This document shows positions 4,339-7,410 of a DNA stretch of 7,410 nucleotides, one piece after another. The translations under genes and the position numbers were made by a program. Under the pieces are notes generated by a model. It made no database searches. It saw only the letters and a program-made list of their open reading frames with translations, and was not told the DNA's origin. The stretch is from Treponema sp. (GTDB taxonomy: Bacteria; Spirochaetota; Spirochaetia; Treponematales; Breznakiellaceae). Numbering within the stretch: the first letter of the stretch is position 1; every line of letters starts with the position of its first letter. The stretch spans positions 1 through 7,410 of the forward strand of contig JAIWNU010000191.1 of assembly GCA_020216655.1 (NCBI GenBank), in the 5' to 3' direction.

Positions 4339-7335
4339 CTAGGCGTCCCGTTCTTCCTCGGCATCCGACACCATTGCCCGTTTAGCCCGGATGGGACGCA
4401 GGTCCTCTGGGCTGACCAGGGCAGGGTCATCCACCCCCAGGGGGAGCTCCATACCGGTTTCGGCTTCCACATCCTCGTCTTCTATCGGTTCAATTTCTGC
4501 GGCGGCTTCGGGCGGATTATCCAGGGCATCCTCGTTTTCGAGGCGCACCGAAATAACCTTGGTCACCCCCGATTCTTCCATGGTAACCCCCAAGAGGGTC
4601 CGTGCGCCGGTAACGGTTTTCTTGTTATGGGTGATAACGATGAACTGGCTCGTGCTGCCGAATTCCCGCAGCAGCTGCACAAAGCGAAGCACGTTCTGCT
4701 CATCTAGAGCCGCATCAATCTCATCAAGGAAGCAGAAGGGCGAGGGCTTTACCATATAGGTCGCAAAAAGAAGGGCCACAGCGGTCATGGATTTTTCGCC
4801 CCCCGAAAGAAGGGTAATGTTCTCCAGTTTTTTCCCCGGCGGCTGGGCATAAATTTCTATACCCGATTCCAGCACATGGTTTGGATCCGACAGGCGAAGC
4901 TCCGCCCGGCCGCCGCCGAAGAGCCGGCGGAACATGTTGTGGAAGTTTTTCTTGATGCGGTTATAGGTAGTAAGAAACAGTTCCGACGATTCGGCCCGAA
5001 TTTCTGCGGTAATGCGGGCCAGGTCATCCCGGGCTTTCTGCAGATCCGCAAGCTGGCTCGAAAGGAAGTCGTACCGTTCCTTGGTTTCCTGGAATTCCTC
5101 TGGCGCCATGAGGTTCACCGAGCCAAGGTCCTTGAGGGCGGCTCGGGCGGCGGCCAGCTTGTCCCGAATTTCGGCGGTGGGCGTCGTAATAGTGAACATC
5201 CGTTCCTCGAACTCCATGAGGTCCCGGGAATGGGTCTCCCGGAAATTATCCTTGATGTTCCGGATTTCCGTTTCTATCTGGACGAGCTCCAGGTGAACCT
5301 TTTCCATGGCCTGCTGGAACCGGGACAGGTCTGCCATTTTTTTCTTAATGGTTTCCTGCTTGCCCGCCACGTCGCCGTTGCGCCGGGCTATATCCTTTTC
5401 CAGGGCCTCAAGTTCTTCGGTGAGCTTCCGGCCCCGCCGTTCAATCTCCGCAATGTCCGCCTCAGCGTCTTCAATCCGTTCGGCTATTTCATCGTAACGT
5501 TTGCGGTCCAGGAAGAGCTCATCCTGTACCGTTTTAAGGAGGGCTTCCTGGCCGGCTAGTTCCCGCCGGATGAGCCGGGCCTGTTCCTCCGCTGACTGGG
5601 CCTGGGTCGCCATCCGGACCTTGTTGAGCCTCAGTTCTTCCAGGGTTTTCCGATATTCTTCTATTTTAACACCCAGACCATCGTTCTCGGACCGCAGGGA
5701 GGCAATCCGTTCCCGCCGCTGGAGTACTCCTTCCTTGGCAGCATTGATTTTGCCATCCAGGGTCCGCTTTTTCGTAATGATACCTTCAGGAGCCAGGAAT
5801 TCATCGATAAACGAGGGGCTCGCTTTCCGGTAGGCTTTGAAAAGTTCCTGGGCCTTATCTGCCTGAGCCGCCCCTTCAGCGAGGGCCGCCGCGAGGGTCT
5901 CTGCAAGGCGGCGCAATTCTGCCCCCTGGATCTGCTGTCCCCCCTGCAAAGCCCGGTCCACCATGGCCGACAGGTCCCGGAGCATGGCTTCCCGGCCGGA
6001 AAGCATGGTCTTTAGGCGCTGCAAAGCCTCCGCCACGGCCTCTTCGGTCCTGCGGCGGTCCGCAGCGGAATAGCCAGCATTCTTAAGCCCCGCATCCAAT
6101 GCAGCAACAATATCGTCGGTGATGGTCTGCAGTTCCCTTTCCAGGGCGGTTCGTTCAGCTTCTAGATCCTTTATTTCCGCTTCCGCCCGACGGACCGCCG
6201 CATCGTTTTCTCCGATCTGGCTCGAAGCAAGTTTTATATTTTCCTCGAAGGCGGTGATGTTCTTCTGAATTTCTTCCACCCGCTTTTGCAGGTCCCGAAC
6301 CACTCCGTCCTGTTCTTCCGCGTCCTCTATGAGTTCCTCAATCTTGGACTGTATAGCCCGCTCCCGGCCTTCGTTCTGCTGTATCTTTGCCTTGGCCTCG
6401 ATCCGCTGTTCTGCCAGGAGCTTGGCTTCCTTTTCCTTGGCGTTCTTTTCTACCGCAAGGCCGTATATTTCCTTTTGATGCTGGACCAGGGTCTCTTCCA
6501 TGGAGTTAACCACATCCATGTTTTCTTCCAGCGAGCGGTTCACCGCGTCCAGTTCAGCGCGGCAGGCGTCACGCTCCTTGGTAAGCCGTTCCAGGTCCTC
6601 GGCCCGCCGGTCCCGTTCGGTGTTGAACTGCTTAAGCCTTAAAAGCTGAATATCCAGCTCAAACTGAAAGATGTCTTCCTTGAGGGCCCGGTACTTCAGT
6701 GTTTTTTCGGCCTGCACCTTGAGGGTATCGTAGGAACGCTTCACCTCTCCCAGGATACCCTCGACCTGCCGCATGTTTTCTTCGGTCTTTTCGAGCTTCC
6801 GTTCCGCCTCGGCCCCCCGGACCTTGTAGCGGGTAATACCCGCCGCTTCCTCAAAAAGGTAGCGCCGTTCCTCCGGTTTAGATGAAAGAATCTGGTCTAT
6901 TTTGCCCTGTTCCATGACCGAGTAGGCCGCCTTGCCCACCCCGGTATCCCAGAAAAGCTCCCGTACGTCCTTAAGTTTTACGGGAGCCGAATTGATAAAG
7001 TATTCGCTTTCGCCAGACCGATAGAGCCGCCGTTTAATCTGGATCTCCGGCACATCAATGGGAAGGAGCCCCGTTTCATTCGCCAGGGTTAAGGTAACCT
7101 CCGCCACATTCAGGGCCTTGCGGTTTTCCGTGCCGTTAAAAATTACATCTTCCATTTTTTCGGCCCGCATGGTTTTGGCGGCCTGTTCGCCCAGAACCCA
7201 TTTAATTGCATCAACCACATTGGACTTTCCGCAGCCGTTGGGCCCCAAAAGGGCCGTAATCCCGTCGGCAAACTCGATGCGTGTCCTGTCCGCAAAGGAC
7301 TTAAATCCGAAAATTTCTAGACTTTTAAGAAACAA
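4339..7335 (-). CDS. smc: Chromosome segregation/condensation ATPase SMC, with atypical hinge region
   Basis: SMC dimers organise and separate chromosomes by ATP-driven DNA loop handling, usually with ScpA and ScpB, neither of which is in this window. The start is a TTG with GGAG 7 bases upstream, and the N-terminus MFLKSLEIFGFKSFAD is typical. N-terminal head: Walker A GPNGCGKS (31-38) and the Q-loop within MEQGKIDQIL (141-150). C-terminal head: LGSVNLMAPEE (737-747), signature LLSGGEK (842-848), Walker B with catalytic Glu872 in FLDEID, D-loop Ala-Leu-Asp (876-878) and the switch His903 in ITHNKKT. Residues about 170-407 and 532-710 are charged, heptad-like coiled-coil arms. The intervening 120 or so residues lack recognisable hinge motifs. 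The protein has 998 residues, against roughly 1,150-1,190 for common bacterial SMCs. A Glu/Asp-rich tail of about 60 residues (935-998) follows the head. No frameshift is visible, so this is a short but intact gene. It is probably co-transcribed with the gene upstream. Confidence 0.97.
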   Translation of the reverse strand: MFLKSLEIFGFKSFADRTRIEFADGITALLGPNGCGKSNVVDAIKWVLGEQAAKTMRAEKMEDVIFNGTENRKALNVAEVTLTLANETGLLPIDVPEIQIKRRLYRSGESEYFINSAPVKLKDVRELFWDTGVGKAAYSVMEQGKIDQILSSKPEERRYLFEEAAGITRYKVRGAEAERKLEKTEENMRQVEGILGEVKRSYDTLKVQAEKTLKYRALKEDIFQFELDIQLLRLKQFNTERDRRAEDLERLTKERDACRAELDAVNRSLEENMDVVNSMEETLVQHQKEIYGLAVEKNAKEKEAKLLAEQRIEAKAKIQQNEGRERAIQSKIEELIEDAEEQDGVVRDLQKRVEEIQKNITAFEENIKLASSQIGENDAAVRRAEAEIKDLEAERTALERELQTITDDIVAALDAGLKNAGYSAADRRRTEEAVAEALQRLKTMLSGREAMLRDLSAMVDRALQGGQQIQGAELRRLAETLAAALAEGAAQADKAQELFKAYRKASPSFIDEFLAPEGIITKKRTLDGKINAAKEGVLQRRERIASLRSENDGLGVKIEEYRKTLEELRLNKVRMATQAQSAEEQARLIRRELAGQEALLKTVQDELFLDRKRYDEIAERIEDAEADIAEIERRGRKLTEELEALEKDIARRNGDVAGKQETIKKKMADLSRFQQAMEKVHLELVQIETEIRNIKDNFRETHSRDLMEFEERMFTITTPTAEIRDKLAAARAALKDLGSVNLMAPEEFQETKERYDFLSSQLADLQKARDDLARITAEIRAESSELFLTTYNRIKKNFHNMFRRLFGGGRAELRLSDPNHVLESGIEIYAQPPGKKLENITLLSGGEKSMTAVALLFATYMVKPSPFCFLDEIDAALDEQNVLRFVQLLREFGSTSQFIVITHNKKTVTGARTLLGVTMEESGVTKVISVRLENEDALDNPPEAAAEIEPIEDEDVEAETGMELPLGVDDPALVSPEDLRPIRAKRAMVSDAEEERDA

Positions 7336-7342
7336 GGTGTCA

Positions 7343-7346
7343 CTCC
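7343..7346 (-). promoter_or_regulatory. Shine-Dalgarno supporting the TTG start of smc
   Basis: GGAG on the minus strand lies 7 bases before TTG at 7335-7333. The codons after this TTG encode the conserved SMC N-terminus, and there is no in-frame ATG or GTG nearby that would keep it. The rare start codon may lower translation. Confidence 0.7.
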
Positions 7347-7364
7347 AGACCCGTACTGTACCAT

Positions 7365-7410
7365 TCAGAAGTACTTGGGGTCAAGAAAGTAGGCCAGATT
7401 GATGAGCCTC
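7365..7410 (-). CDS. C-terminal end of an upstream gene (5' part outside window)
   Basis: Fourteen codons ending in TGA (7367-7365) encode the tail RLINLAYFLDPKYF. This frame has G or C at the third position in 11 of 14 codons, like smc, whereas the competing open frame (ending at the TGA at 7343-7341) has much less third-position GC. A 29-base gap separates this stop from the smc start, and no promoter or terminator is evident between them, so an operon is likely. Too little is present to name the product, and the frame choice is tentative. Confidence 0.45.
   Translation of the reverse strand, partial: RLINLAYFLDPKYF

Noticed and set aside
4876..5559. 227-codon open frame on the plus strand inside smc
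   Set aside because: It lies wholly antisense to the conserved SMC C-terminal region. Its translation shows no domain and looks like the mirror of codon-biased coiled-coil sequence; similar long antisense frames occur all along smc.
4339..7335. SMC as a pseudogene or internally deleted copy
   Set aside because: The frame is open throughout, both head domains are intact and in order, and the middle segment is still helical and charged rather than degenerate. A diverged hinge region explains the short length better.
7341..7410. Alternative reading frame for the partial gene before smc, ending at the TGA at 7341-7343
   Set aside because: It is open, but its third-position GC is clearly lower than in smc and in the competing frame. 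It cannot be fully excluded with only 23 codons visible.

Overview
The window looks like spirochaete DNA, most likely from Treponema or a close relative. This rests on a relaxed lipobox in a GTG-started lipoprotein, an alkaline phosphatase whose predicted mature end begins NGTKES, and an SMC shorter than the usual bacterial form. The genus is inferred from protein character, not from a marker gene. Coding density is high and GC is moderate. I see no tRNA, rRNA, CRISPR array, insertion sequence or prophage gene.

Layout, left to right. (1) Positions 1-1420, minus strand: two overlapping genes. The upstream one encodes a small single-pass membrane protein. It overlaps by 4 bases (GTGA) a gene for a predicted lipoprotein with a long Pro/Ala-rich linker and a beta-rich domain, whose 3' end lies off the left edge. 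(2) Positions 1421-1571: a divergent intergenic region with candidate promoters facing both ways and two inverted repeats. (3) Positions 1572-3086, plus strand: an exported PhoA-family alkaline phosphatase with all its catalytic residues. (4) Positions 3087-3166: a spacer with a 10-bp hairpin that is a candidate terminator or attenuator. (5) Positions 3167-4324, plus strand: a YibE/F-family multi-pass membrane protein. (6) Positions 4325-4338: a very short convergent junction, with a perfect 8-bp inverted repeat across the first stop codon and a palindrome across the second. (7) Positions 4339-7335, minus strand: smc, complete from a TTG start, with intact ATPase head halves. (8) Positions 7365-7410, minus strand: the last codons of an upstream gene, 29 bases before smc and probably in its operon.

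The most interesting item is the SMC protein. Both head domains are textbook, but the middle, where the globular hinge should dimerise the protein, is a stretch of about 120 residues that looks mostly helical and in which I cannot find hinge motifs. It may be an SMC with a replaced or lost hinge. The other genes form two functional groups: an envelope pair (membrane protein plus lipoprotein) and a phosphatase followed by a membrane protein of unknown role. No evidence links them to chromosome segregation.
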